Source of the DNA: Erysipelotrichaceae bacterium
Lineage (GTDB): Bacteria; Bacillota_I; Bacilli_A; Erysipelotrichales; Erysipelotrichaceae
DNA: 10,021 bases
Direction: 5' to 3'
Assembly (NCBI GenBank): GCA_003520745.1
Contig: DOUE01000003.1
Location: 9,688-19,708 of the forward strand
The notes below the pieces were generated by a model. That model was given only the letters and a program-made list of their open reading frames with translations, had not been told where the DNA came from and did no database searches. Positions 1-6,446 of the stretch are shown here, piece by piece. The position numbers were made by a program, and so were the translations under genes. Each line of letters starts with the position of its first letter. Positions within the stretch are counted from its first letter, which is position 1.

Positions 1-1066
1 CCCCGCCGATGACGGCGCCTTGGATCGCGGCTCCGATCGCGACGACTTCATCCGGGTTGACGGACTTGTTGGGTTCTTTCCCCAATTCGCGACGGATCAC
101 TTCGACGACGGCCGGCATACGGGTCATCCCGCCGACCAACAGGACTTGGTGGATGTCGTTCTTGGTCAATCCGGCGTCTTTCAAGGCCTGACGAACCGGT
201 TGGATCGTACGATCCAACAGATGACGGGTCATATCTTCGAATTTCGCACGGGTCAAGGTCGTATCGATATGCAAGGGACCGTTGGCTCCCGCCGAAATGA
301 ACGGTAAGGAAATCTGCGAGCTGACGGAGGAAGAAAGTTCCTTCTTCGCTTTTTCAGCGGATTCTTTGAGGCGTTGAAGCGCCATTTTATCGGAACTTAA
401 ATCGACGCCGTTGTCTTTCTTGAAGTTTTCGACCAACCATTTCACGATGACTTCGTCGAAGTCGTCGCCACCCAGGATGTTGTCCCCGGCGGTCGCCAAG
501 ACTTCGAAGGTCCCGTCGGCCAATTCAAGGATGGATACGTCGAAGGTACCGCCCCCTAAGTCGAAGACAAGGACTTTCTGTTCTTTATCGGTTTTATCGA
601 TCCCGTAGGCCAAAGCGGCGGCCGTCGGTTCGTTGATGATGCGTTCGACTTCCAATCCGGCGATCTTGCCGGCATCTTTGGTCGCCTGACGTTGGGCGTC
701 GTTGAAATACGCCGGGACGGTGATGACGGCACGCGTCACTTTTTCGCCCAGGTAGTCTTCCGCATAGGCTTTCATGTATTGCAGGATCATCGCGGAGACT
801 TCCTGCGGGGAATAGGTCTTCCCTTCCATCGAAACGGTTTGGTTGGTGCCCATCTTACGTTTGATGGAGGAGACGGATTCCTTGTTGGTGACCAATTGGC
901 GTTTGGCGGAGTCCCCGACGATGCGTTCGCCGTTTTTAAACGCGACGACCGAAGGCGTGGTACGGTTGCCTTCCGGATTGGTGATGACTTTGACTTCCCC
1001 GCCTTCCATGATGGCGACGCAGGAGTTGGTGGTACCTAAGTCGATACCGATGATTTTATTGCTCAT
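1..1066 (-). CDS. dnaK: DnaK (Hsp70) chaperone, N-terminal 355 residues, cut by window edge
   Basis: ATP-dependent cytosolic Hsp70 chaperone working with GrpE and DnaJ. The 355 visible codons cover almost all of the nucleotide-binding domain. Phosphate-1 loop IDLGTTNS is at residues 8-15, VPAYFNDAQRQATKDA at 117-132, EPTAA at 146-150, phosphate-2 DLGGGTFD at 169-176 and the adenosine motif VGGMTRMP at 311-318. The linker and substrate-binding domain lie beyond base 1. Around residues 70-90 the chain runs KRKMGTNQTVSMEGKTYSPQ without the roughly 24-residue insertion of Gram-negative DnaK, so it is the Gram-positive form. The ATG at 1064-1066 follows an AAGAGG-like ribosome site and lies 18 nt after the grpE stop. 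As the third gene of the CIRCE-controlled operon it should be heat inducible. Identification is secure. Truncation is only due to the window edge. Confidence 0.98.
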   Translation of the reverse strand, partial: MSNKIIGIDLGTTNSCVAIMEGGEVKVITNPEGNRTTPSVVAFKNGERIVGDSAKRQLVTNKESVSSIKRKMGTNQTVSMEGKTYSPQEVSAMILQYMKAYAEDYLGEKVTRAVITVPAYFNDAQRQATKDAGKIAGLEVERIINEPTAAALAYGIDKTDKEQKVLVFDLGGGTFDVSILELADGTFEVLATAGDNILGGDDFDEVIVKWLVENFKKDNGVDLSSDKMALQRLKESAEKAKKELSSSVSSQISLPFISAGANGPLHIDTTLTRAKFEDMTRHLLDRTIQPVRQALKDAGLTKNDIHQVLLVGGMTRMPAVVEVIRRELGKEPNKSVNPDEVVAIGAAIQGAVIGG

Positions 1067-1084
1067 GTTGTTTCCTCTTTTCTT

Positions 1085-1639
1085 TTATTCGCTGACTTTG
1101 ACCAGCGCCGGCCGCAGGATGCGGTCTTTGAGTTTATATCCTTTTTGGAATACCTGGACGACTTGGTTGGGTTCGACACCCTCGACGACCTCGGTGCTCA
1201 ACCCTTGATGGAAGTTGGAATCGAAGGTTTGACCCTGTGGGTCGATGACCTCGACGCCTTCTTTCTTCAATGCGTTGATCAATTGGTTGAAGACCATTTC
1301 GACACCCTTGGCAGTGTTCTCATCGACACTCCCCAATGCAAGCATCGCCCGCTCGAGATTGTCGATCGCCGGCAGGATGTCGACCGCGAAACTTTGGATG
1401 CGGTATTTCTGACGGGCTTCGAAATCCGTTTCCAAGCGTTTGCGCAAATTCTGCGTATCGGCATAGGCTTTGAAGTATTCGTTCTGCAGTTTCTTGTTTT
1501 CACCTTCGAGTTCCGAAATCTTCAGTTCGAGTTTTTCGAACTCTTCCTTGGAATGCCGGTGTTTCTTATGTCCGTGTTCTTCCTTGACTTCTTCCGTTTT
1601 GATTTCTTCTTCAGGCGTTATCTTCTCATTCTCAGTCAT
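1085..1639 (-). CDS. grpE: GrpE nucleotide exchange factor
   Basis: Cochaperone that releases ADP from DnaK. With the start chosen here it has 184 residues. An acidic, unstructured N-terminus (1-20) leads into a charged histidine-rich patch (about 21-31), a long coiled coil (about 32-75), the conserved helix region around SFAVDILPAIDNLERAM (83-99), and the C-terminal beta wing with DPQGQTFDSNFHQGLSTE (133-150) and QVFQKGYKLKDRILRPALVKV (162-182), both typical of GrpE. An in-frame ATG six codons upstream (1655-1657) would give 190 residues, but AAAGGAGG at 1645-1652 lies inside that extension and 5 nt before the ATG at 1637-1639, so the shorter start is preferred. The start overlaps the hrcA stop by 8 nt, suggesting translational coupling. 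The family call is firm and the start is likely. Confidence 0.96.
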   Translation of the reverse strand: MTENEKITPEEEIKTEEVKEEHGHKKHRHSKEEFEKLELKISELEGENKKLQNEYFKAYADTQNLRKRLETDFEARQKYRIQSFAVDILPAIDNLERAMLALGSVDENTAKGVEMVFNQLINALKKEGVEVIDPQGQTFDSNFHQGLSTEVVEGVEPNQVVQVFQKGYKLKDRILRPALVKVSE

Positions 1640-2654
1640 GACGTCCTCCTTTGCCATAGATTTTCTCGATCGCCTCGCTCATGAAATCCATCAAAGCGAC
1701 GACCCGATCATATTCCATCCGGCTGGGTCCGACAACCATGAGTTGTCCCGATTCGCCTTCATTGATCGTAAATGTGTTGGTGATGACCGCGACATCGTCC
1801 ATCCAAACCAGTTTGGAATGTTCGCTGCGGATCAAATTCAAATCGCCTTGGTTTTTCCCCAAGTTGCGCCATAGCGCACTGTTCTCGAGCATCCCCATCA
1901 ACTGCCGTAGTTTCGTGATGTCCGCGAATTCCGGCAGGTTCAACATGTTGTTGGTTCCGGAAAAGTAGAAATTGTCGTTGGCGAACTTCAGGAAAGCGTT
2001 GAAGAACGCTTGGAAAACCGATTCATAACGTTTGACCTGTTGCGCCAAGATCGGTTCGATCAGACGCAGTTTCTCGATCACGCGCAATAGCGGTGTCCCG
2101 CTCAGCCGTTCATTCAAGATGCCGCAACATTTCTGCAATTCCTCGACCGAAACTTCCTCGCTGAACTTGAACAGTCGGTTCTCCGTATGTCCGTGGCTTG
2201 TGATGAAGACGGCGACGGCGCTATGCTCGTCGATCGGGAACAGGTTGATGTGTTCCAAGGTCTGGTCGCTGCCCTCGGGTCCAAGCACCACGGCGGTGAG
2301 CTGTGTCATTTGGGATAGGATGTCGCAACTGCGTTTGATGACTTCCTCGACCCGCATCTCACGGTCCGAGAAGACCTCGCGAAGCGCCAGTTCCAAACGG
2401 TCGTCCTTGCGTTGCACCATCAGATGTTCGACATAATAGCGATACCCCTGGGTCGACGGGATCCGTCCGCTGGAAGTATGGGTCTTCTCAAGCAATTCCA
2501 TTTCTTCCAACTCCTGCATTTCATTGCGGATGGTCGCGGAGGAATACGGCATGTTGTATTTTTCCAATAAGGTTTTCGAACCGACCGGCTCCGCTGTCGC
2601 AATGAACTCTTCGACGATCGCTTTAAGTATTTCGATCTTTCGTGGTGTCAGCAA
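1632..2654 (-). CDS. hrcA: HrcA heat-inducible transcription repressor
   Basis: Repressor that binds CIRCE inverted repeats and shuts off class I heat-shock genes; its activity normally depends on GroEL. The 340-residue product has an N-terminal winged helix with PVGSKTLLEKYNMPYSSATI at 23-42, RNEMQELEEMELL at 43-55 and the signature HTSSGRIPSTQGYRYYV at 59-75, followed by the GAF-like and dimerisation regions. Length matches the family (about 340). I chose the TTG at 2652-2654: it gives the usual HrcA N-terminus (MLTPRKIEIL) and lies 8 nt after a perfect GGAGG. A GTG at 2661-2663 is in frame but overlaps that ribosome site. First gene of the operon, behind two CIRCE elements, so it should repress itself. 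The TGA stop overlaps the grpE start. Confidence 0.96.
   Translation of the reverse strand: MLTPRKIEILKAIVEEFIATAEPVGSKTLLEKYNMPYSSATIRNEMQELEEMELLEKTHTSSGRIPSTQGYRYYVEHLMVQRKDDRLELALREVFSDREMRVEEVIKRSCDILSQMTQLTAVVLGPEGSDQTLEHINLFPIDEHSAVAVFITSHGHTENRLFKFSEEVSVEELQKCCGILNERLSGTPLLRVIEKLRLIEPILAQQVKRYESVFQAFFNAFLKFANDNFYFSGTNNMLNLPEFADITKLRQLMGMLENSALWRNLGKNQGDLNLIRSEHSKLVWMDDVAVITNTFTINEGESGQLMVVGPSRMEYDRVVALMDFMSEAIEKIYGKGGRHD
1645..1652 (-). promoter_or_regulatory. Ribosome binding site that decides the grpE start
   Basis: Reading leftward the sequence is AAAGGAGG, then ACGTC, then ATG at 1639. It is a near-perfect match to the 16S rRNA 3' end and falls inside the last codons of hrcA. It therefore supports the ATG at 1639 over the one at 1657, which has no comparable site upstream. 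Confidence 0.85.
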
Positions 2655-2659
2655 AGGAC

Positions 2660-2670
2660 TCACCTCCTTA
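2660..2670 (-). promoter_or_regulatory. hrcA ribosome binding site overlapping the CIRCE arm
   Basis: Read leftward it is TAAGGAGGTGA, complementary over its whole length to the usual 16S rRNA 3' end. It places the TTG start at 2654 at the best distance (8 nt). Its first three bases are also the outer end of the first CIRCE arm. Confidence 0.85.
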
Positions 2671-2694
2671 GCACTCTTGTACTAGGTCTGCTAA
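2668..2694. promoter_or_regulatory. CIRCE operator 1 (start-site proximal)
   Basis: On the plus strand: TTAGCACTC, a 9-nt spacer, then GTCTGCTAA. The left arm is the exact CIRCE consensus; the right arm (GAGTGCTAA) has two mismatches. It covers the expected transcription start (about 2689), the 5' leader and the edge of the hrcA ribosome site. HrcA bound here would block early transcription, and the same hairpin in RNA could affect translation. Confidence 0.88.
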
Positions 2695-2695
2695 T

Positions 2696-2724
2696 ATTAT
2701 AAACGGTGTGTTTAGCACTGTCAA
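2696..2724 (-). promoter_or_regulatory. Consensus sigma-A promoter of the hrcA-grpE-dnaK operon
   Basis: Leftward reading shows TTGACA at 2719-2724, a 17-nt spacer and TATAAT at 2696-2701: a perfect vegetative promoter. The -35 box overlaps CIRCE operator 2, and the predicted start falls inside CIRCE operator 1. Strong constitutive initiation plus HrcA repression is the expected design. Confidence 0.93.
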
Positions 2725-2738
2725 TAATTAAGTGCTAA
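2712..2738. promoter_or_regulatory. CIRCE operator 2 (overlaps the -35 box)
   Basis: TTAGCACTG, 9-nt spacer TCAATAATT, then AAGTGCTAA. Each arm differs from the CIRCE consensus by one base at its inner end, and the two changes keep most of the dyad. It overlaps the TTGACA at 2719-2724, so HrcA binding would exclude sigma-A. Confidence 0.92.
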
Positions 2739-2746
2739 ACAGGATA

Positions 2747-2770
2747 AAAGAAAACCACCCTTTCGGATGG
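2747..2770 (-). terminator. Intrinsic terminator of lipoprotein gene 1
   Basis: Leftward: CCATCC, loop GAAA, GGGTGG (six pairs, one of them a G-T wobble), then TTTTCTTTT. It begins 7 nt after the stop codon and ends just before the CIRCE/promoter region, isolating the heat-shock operon from read-through. Confidence 0.85.
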
Positions 2771-2777
2771 CGAATCG

Positions 2778-3998
2778 CTACTTCTTGGTGAATTTTAAGA
2801 TTTGATAGACGGCTTTCCTGTCCGACGTGACCGTCTTGATCAATATTCTCCCATCCGAAAGTCTCGTCGTCTCGACATTGGTTGTTGAACTTACCCCATC
2901 GATGGCTTGATACTCGATCGTATCGCCAACGACCGTCGCGATGTAGAGGTGCTGCAATGGAATGAAATAGGCGTAAACGAGTGCGGAGTCATCGTCGATC
3001 GCCTCGAGTGTTTCTATGGGCGATTGGAAGTTTTGAGAAGCGATGCGGTTCCCGTTGGATGGATCGAAGACATCCAACCGATCACCATAGACATTCGAAG
3101 AATAACTAAAGTTCATTACCGGGATAAGAATCGCGTTCTTCAGAAACACTAATCCCATCGCTTGCCACTCATACCGAATTGGCACCGGGTTACGTCGCGT
3201 AAACTGTTTTGTATTTATGTCAAACTGGACTCGATTATAGTAGCTTTGGTTATTCTCGCTGTAGGGAAAAACGATGTGATTACCATTCACTTCAACCAAA
3301 TAGCCCTGGACATATCCGACAGGCGTCGACAAATCGTCCTTAATCGTTTTATGGAACAAGCTAAGTGACTCGGTGTTCTCTTCCATCGACATCCATGTCA
3401 ATTCGTAGTTCACTTCCGTCGTCGATTCGTTGATTCTTTTCCATTCTTCTTGGATGAAGACAAAAGAAGAATCATCGAATTGAACCAGTTTCGGTGTATT
3501 CCGTTCTCCATAGGATTGCCCAGTCATCAATGTCTTTTTCACACCATCCCTGAACACCGAGATTTCGTAATTCCGAAATTCACTTGACGAGTAATCCTTG
3601 ACGACTTCACCGCCACTTACGAAGATTCTATCTTCGAAAACAATGATTGAATTCACCCAAAAAAAATCCGCAGGACCGAGTTTGATTTCTTCAACCATCT
3701 TCTTCGAATTCAGGTCATAGGAAAAGACCCCTAATGAATAACATATGCTTCTGTTTACATTGACATTTGATTTCTCACACCCTACTTTTGAAAAATAGAG
3801 TATATTATCCACTTCAAAAAAAGCAGTCACATAATTGTCTTCTTCTAGACCGAAATCGACATCAGCTATGGATACATCGTATTTCAACTCCGTTGGCACA
3901 TTGCTTTCCGGTCGAAATCTTTTGGGTAACATCGCCCTTTCAATCATGGAACAACCCGTCAACAACATTACACTGAGTATTATGATGATTTTTTTCAT
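2778..3998 (-). CDS. Predicted surface lipoprotein, paralog 1 (unknown function)
   Basis: A 406-residue protein that I do not recognise by family. The N-terminus is a lipoprotein signal: MKK, a hydrophobic stretch (4-13) and lipobox LLTGC with Cys16 as the predicted lipidated residue, so it should be anchored to the outer face of the membrane. The rest is rich in short beta-like segments alternating with YDL-type turns (for example LGVFSYDLNSKKMVEEI and IIVFEDRIFVSGGEVV), which suggests but does not prove a beta-propeller. It is paralogous to the gene at 4081-5298: same length, same Cys16 position, and collinear matches such as LYF, the YDL turn and EYQAID/VYQRID near the end. The ATG follows AGGAG by 9 nt. 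By eye it is richer in A/T than the neighbouring housekeeping genes. It has its own promoter-like motif and terminator. Confidence 0.85.
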   Translation of the reverse strand: MKKIIIILSVMLLTGCSMIERAMLPKRFRPESNVPTELKYDVSIADVDFGLEEDNYVTAFFEVDNILYFSKVGCEKSNVNVNRSICYSLGVFSYDLNSKKMVEEIKLGPADFFWVNSIIVFEDRIFVSGGEVVKDYSSSEFRNYEISVFRDGVKKTLMTGQSYGERNTPKLVQFDDSSFVFIQEEWKRINESTTEVNYELTWMSMEENTESLSLFHKTIKDDLSTPVGYVQGYLVEVNGNHIVFPYSENNQSYYNRVQFDINTKQFTRRNPVPIRYEWQAMGLVFLKNAILIPVMNFSYSSNVYGDRLDVFDPSNGNRIASQNFQSPIETLEAIDDDSALVYAYFIPLQHLYIATVVGDTIEYQAIDGVSSTTNVETTRLSDGRILIKTVTSDRKAVYQILKFTKK

Positions 3999-4021
3999 GA
4001 GTCCCCACTCCTGTCTCTTTC

Positions 4022-4049
4022 ATTGTATCGCACGACAAAAAAAACACAA
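4022..4049 (-). promoter_or_regulatory. Candidate promoter of lipoprotein gene 1, with a T8 tract in the spacer
   Basis: Leftward: TTGTGT (4044-4049), 16-nt spacer, TACAAT (4022-4027). A run of eight T begins at the last base of the -35 motif and extends into the spacer. The -35 motif matches consensus at only three of six positions, but the same arrangement recurs before paralog 2, which raises confidence. Confidence 0.6.
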
Positions 4050-4057
4050 GATGGATT

Positions 4058-4080
4058 AAAAAAATCACCCTTTCGGGTGA
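4058..4080 (-). terminator. Intrinsic terminator of lipoprotein gene 2
   Basis: Leftward: TCACCC, loop GAAA, GGGTGA, then seven T. It abuts the TAA stop of the upstream gene, and the stem can extend by two A-T pairs into that stop codon. The T tract ends 8 nt before the -35 motif of lipoprotein gene 1. Confidence 0.92.
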
Positions 4081-5298
4081 TTAGATTTTCATGATGTATA
4101 AGTGTTCAGGGTTTCCGTAATTTGTTTTCCCTCGGACTAAATACACCCCTTCCTGGATCTCCGTAATGAAGTTGCCATAAATGAGTTCATCGATCCGTTG
4201 ATAGACGATCGTATTCTTTTCGAAGTTTCCAAGATAGAACCGATCGGTGATCGGTTTGCTTCGATCAAAATCAAACGCTCCGCTAAACAATCCGGTTTGA
4301 CCGATGGTGACGGGATACACAAACATCATCCAACCCGCACCCTCGATTTGCTCCGCGACCTCGCCTCCAAGATCGTCGAAAACATGTAGTTTCCAAGGAT
4401 TGTAGGCGAACGAGTCCACGGTGGATACAAACCAATGGTCATCGATGAACATCATCGATCGCGGGCTTCTCGACTTCCCTATTTTTATCGGGTCGAAGAC
4501 TTCGACCAACATCGTGGACGTGTCCAATTTCCATCGACCGATCCATGCCGCCGAATCATGTTCATAGGCAAATGCGAAATATCCGTCTTCAACAACGATC
4601 GTCGACTCGCTAACCATCACCTGTTCCTTTGAATCTGTGACCAAGGCTTCGTATTCAAAGAGGTCCGTCGAGAACATCATGAAATCCGATGTCATACTAT
4701 TAAGCGAGATCCGGGTGATGTCACGATTCCCAAGCTTATACGTAAGCTCCTCTACATATGCGATCGTCGATTCGTCCACTTTATAAAGCGAAGGGATATT
4801 TCGAAACTTGTCCAGGTTGTTTTCAGCGATCTTGGTTTTTTCCAGATCATGGATCCACGAAATCTCAAAGGTGCGCTTTCCTTGCTCTTTGAATAGATAT
4901 CCCCCGGATAGGATGAGTTTCGAATCGAGCGTCATGATCGACTGTACGACAAATCCGTCGTTGGCAGGGATGGTATAGAGCGATTCCACCGTCTTTGCAT
5001 CGAGGTCGTAGGCATAGACGCCGATCGATACCCTGTTTCCACTTTCAGGGTTGATTTGCTGATCGAGGGCGAAATAGAGTTTCTTCCCATCGGAATAAAA
5101 CGCTGCGAGCGAATATGTTTCCGTATCCTTCAGTTCAGGAATGAATCGGTCGAATTCCAACTCCGTTAGCGTCACATCGGCGACCGGATCCGCCATGACG
5201 TTCCTTTCCGGTCGCTTCGCATCGGACATAAAATAACGTTGCACTTGAGCACAACCCGTCAACAACGCTAAACACAGTAGAATGATGATTTTTTTCAT
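4081..5298 (-). CDS. Predicted surface lipoprotein, paralog 2 (unknown function)
   Basis: A 405-residue lipoprotein without a family I can name. The signal is MKK, a hydrophobic core and lipobox LLTGC with Cys16 predicted to be lipidated, as in the neighbouring paralog. After a short charged linker (MSDAKRPERNV, about 25-35) the chain has repeated beta-type blocks such as LAAFYSDGKKLYFALDQQ, SIGVYAYDLDAKTVESLY and SIMTLDSKLILSGGYLF, matching in order those of the other copy. This fits an extracytoplasmic propeller-like fold, an inference only. The ATG at 5296-5298 has AAAGGAG 9 nt upstream. Around the start, 31 bases are identical to the other copy although the coding sequences have diverged strongly. 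It lies between fba and paralog 1, each with its own terminator, so the lipoproteins are probably transcribed singly. Confidence 0.85.
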   Translation of the reverse strand: MKKIIILLCLALLTGCAQVQRYFMSDAKRPERNVMADPVADVTLTELEFDRFIPELKDTETYSLAAFYSDGKKLYFALDQQINPESGNRVSIGVYAYDLDAKTVESLYTIPANDGFVVQSIMTLDSKLILSGGYLFKEQGKRTFEISWIHDLEKTKIAENNLDKFRNIPSLYKVDESTIAYVEELTYKLGNRDITRISLNSMTSDFMMFSTDLFEYEALVTDSKEQVMVSESTIVVEDGYFAFAYEHDSAAWIGRWKLDTSTMLVEVFDPIKIGKSRSPRSMMFIDDHWFVSTVDSFAYNPWKLHVFDDLGGEVAEQIEGAGWMMFVYPVTIGQTGLFSGAFDFDRSKPITDRFYLGNFEKNTIVYQRIDELIYGNFITEIQEGVYLVRGKTNYGNPEHLYIMKI

Positions 5299-5319
5299 GA
5301 GTCCCCACTCCTTTCATAA

Positions 5320-5347
5320 ATCATAACGCATGTAAAAAAAAACACAA
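5320..5347 (-). promoter_or_regulatory. Candidate promoter of lipoprotein gene 2, with a T9 tract in the spacer
   Basis: Leftward: TTGTGT (5342-5347), 16-nt spacer, TATGAT (5320-5325). A run of nine T occupies the upstream half of the spacer. It has the same -35 motif and spacing as before paralog 1, with one more T and one fewer base in the remainder of the spacer. Confidence 0.6.
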
Positions 5348-5379
5348 GACAGGGATGCAAAAACCACCCCTGTTGGTAA

Positions 5380-5403
5380 TAAAAATCACCCTTGCGGGTG
5401 ATT
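5380..5403 (-). terminator. Intrinsic terminator of fba
   Basis: Leftward: AATCACCC, loop GCAA, GGGTGATT, followed by TTTATT. It lies 24 nt after the fba stop. The stem core is the same TCACCC/GGGTGA found after lipoprotein gene 2. Confidence 0.9.
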
Positions 5404-5427
5404 AAATCGTTGTTCAGATAATACGGA

Positions 5428-6366
5428 TTATTCGGCTTTGTTGTCGCTACCCAGGACTTCTTTGATCTTGTGCGCGACGACTTGCTTGACGTATTTACGT
5501 CCAATGGTCAAATAGGTGCGCGGATCGAAGACATCGGGTTTGGTGTCCATGACTTCGCGGATACCGGCGGTCATGGCCAAACGAAGGTCGGAGTCGATGT
5601 TGATCTTGCAGACGGCCGATTTCGCGGCTTCACGCAACATGTCTTCAGGGATCCCGATGGCATCGTCCAATTTACCGCCGTGCGCCATGATGATCTTGAC
5701 GTATTCTTGCGATACGCTGGATGCCCCATGCAATACGATCGGGAAGCCCGGGATGCGCTTTTCGATTTCATGCAGGATGTCGAAACGGAGTTTAGGGGTT
5801 TGTCCCGGTTTGAACTTGAAGGCGCCGTGGCTGGTTCCGATGGCGATGGCCAAGGAATCGACACCCGTACGACGTACGAATTCTTCGACTTCATCCGGAT
5901 TGGTGAACTGCGCGTCTTCATCGGAGACGTTGACCGCATCTTCGATACCGGCGAGTTTACCCAATTCGCCTTCGACGGTGACACCGTGGGCATGGGCGTA
6001 TTCGACGACTTCCTTGGTCAAACGGATATTGTCTTCAAACGAATGCTTCGAACCGTCGATCATGACGCTGGTAAATCCGGAATCGATGCAGGCTTTGCAG
6101 ATTTCGAAATCATCCCCGTGGTCAAGATGCAAGGCGATCGGAATGTTGGTTTCGATCAGAGCGGCTTCGACGAGTTTTTTCAAGTAGGTCGGATTGGCGT
6201 ACTTACGCGCACCCGAAGAGACTTGCAGGATGACCGGTGATTTCAGTTCGTTCGCGGCTTCGACGATCGCTTGGATGATCTCCATGTTGTTGACATTGAA
6301 AGCACCGATCGCGTATCCGCCTTCGTAGGCTTTTTGAAACATTTCTTTGGTTGATACTAAGGGCAT
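5428..6366 (-). CDS. fba: Class II (zinc) fructose-1,6-bisphosphate aldolase
   Basis: Glycolytic and gluconeogenic enzyme that reversibly splits fructose-1,6-bisphosphate into dihydroxyacetone phosphate and glyceraldehyde-3-phosphate in the cytosol. The 312-residue chain has the class II TIM-barrel features: GAFNVNN at 21-27, catalytic Asp82 and zinc ligand His83 in HLDHGDD (80-86), the VEGELG motif at 131-136, His180 (GTSHGAFKF) and His213 (VLHGASS) as further metal ligands, and the phosphate-binding NIDSDLR at 256-262. Length is near that of Bacilli FbaA and KbaY/GatY relatives (about 285-310). The GTSHGAFKF form and the lack of agaR, gat or other sugar genes nearby favour the glycolytic role, though tagatose-bisphosphate activity cannot be excluded. 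The ATG follows AGGAGG (6377-6382) by 10 nt. Transcribed divergently from pgeF and ended by its own terminator. Confidence 0.95.
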   Translation of the reverse strand: MPLVSTKEMFQKAYEGGYAIGAFNVNNMEIIQAIVEAANELKSPVILQVSSGARKYANPTYLKKLVEAALIETNIPIALHLDHGDDFEICKACIDSGFTSVMIDGSKHSFEDNIRLTKEVVEYAHAHGVTVEGELGKLAGIEDAVNVSDEDAQFTNPDEVEEFVRRTGVDSLAIAIGTSHGAFKFKPGQTPKLRFDILHEIEKRIPGFPIVLHGASSVSQEYVKIIMAHGGKLDDAIGIPEDMLREAAKSAVCKINIDSDLRLAMTAGIREVMDTKPDVFDPRTYLTIGRKYVKQVVAHKIKEVLGSDNKAE

Positions 6367-6446
6367 GTTTGTTGTTCCTCCTATGTTTCATTTTATTCCA
6401 TTTTCCGCTTTTTTCATAGGGTTCGATGCGAATTGGCAACGGTTTT

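Noticed and set aside
1145..1684. 179-codon plus-strand frame opposite grpE and the hrcA end
   Set aside because: Low-complexity Phe/Leu-rich antisense of the GrpE coiled coil; no independent support.
2778..5298. Lipoproteins as solute-binding proteins of an ABC transporter
   Set aside because: No permease or ATPase gene is adjacent, and the beta-rich repetitive pattern does not look like the alpha/beta fold of binding proteins.
5470..6240. 256-codon open frame on the plus strand opposite fba
   Set aside because: It is the antisense of a strongly conserved aldolase gene, has no family features and no ribosome site; long antisense frames arise from the codon bias here.
6413..6439. TTGCCA-15-TATGAA as an fba promoter (minus strand)
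   Set aside because: Both boxes are imperfect and the spacer is too short; an alternative TAAAAT nearer the gene has no -35 partner. The fba promoter lies somewhere in 6383-6500 but I cannot place it.
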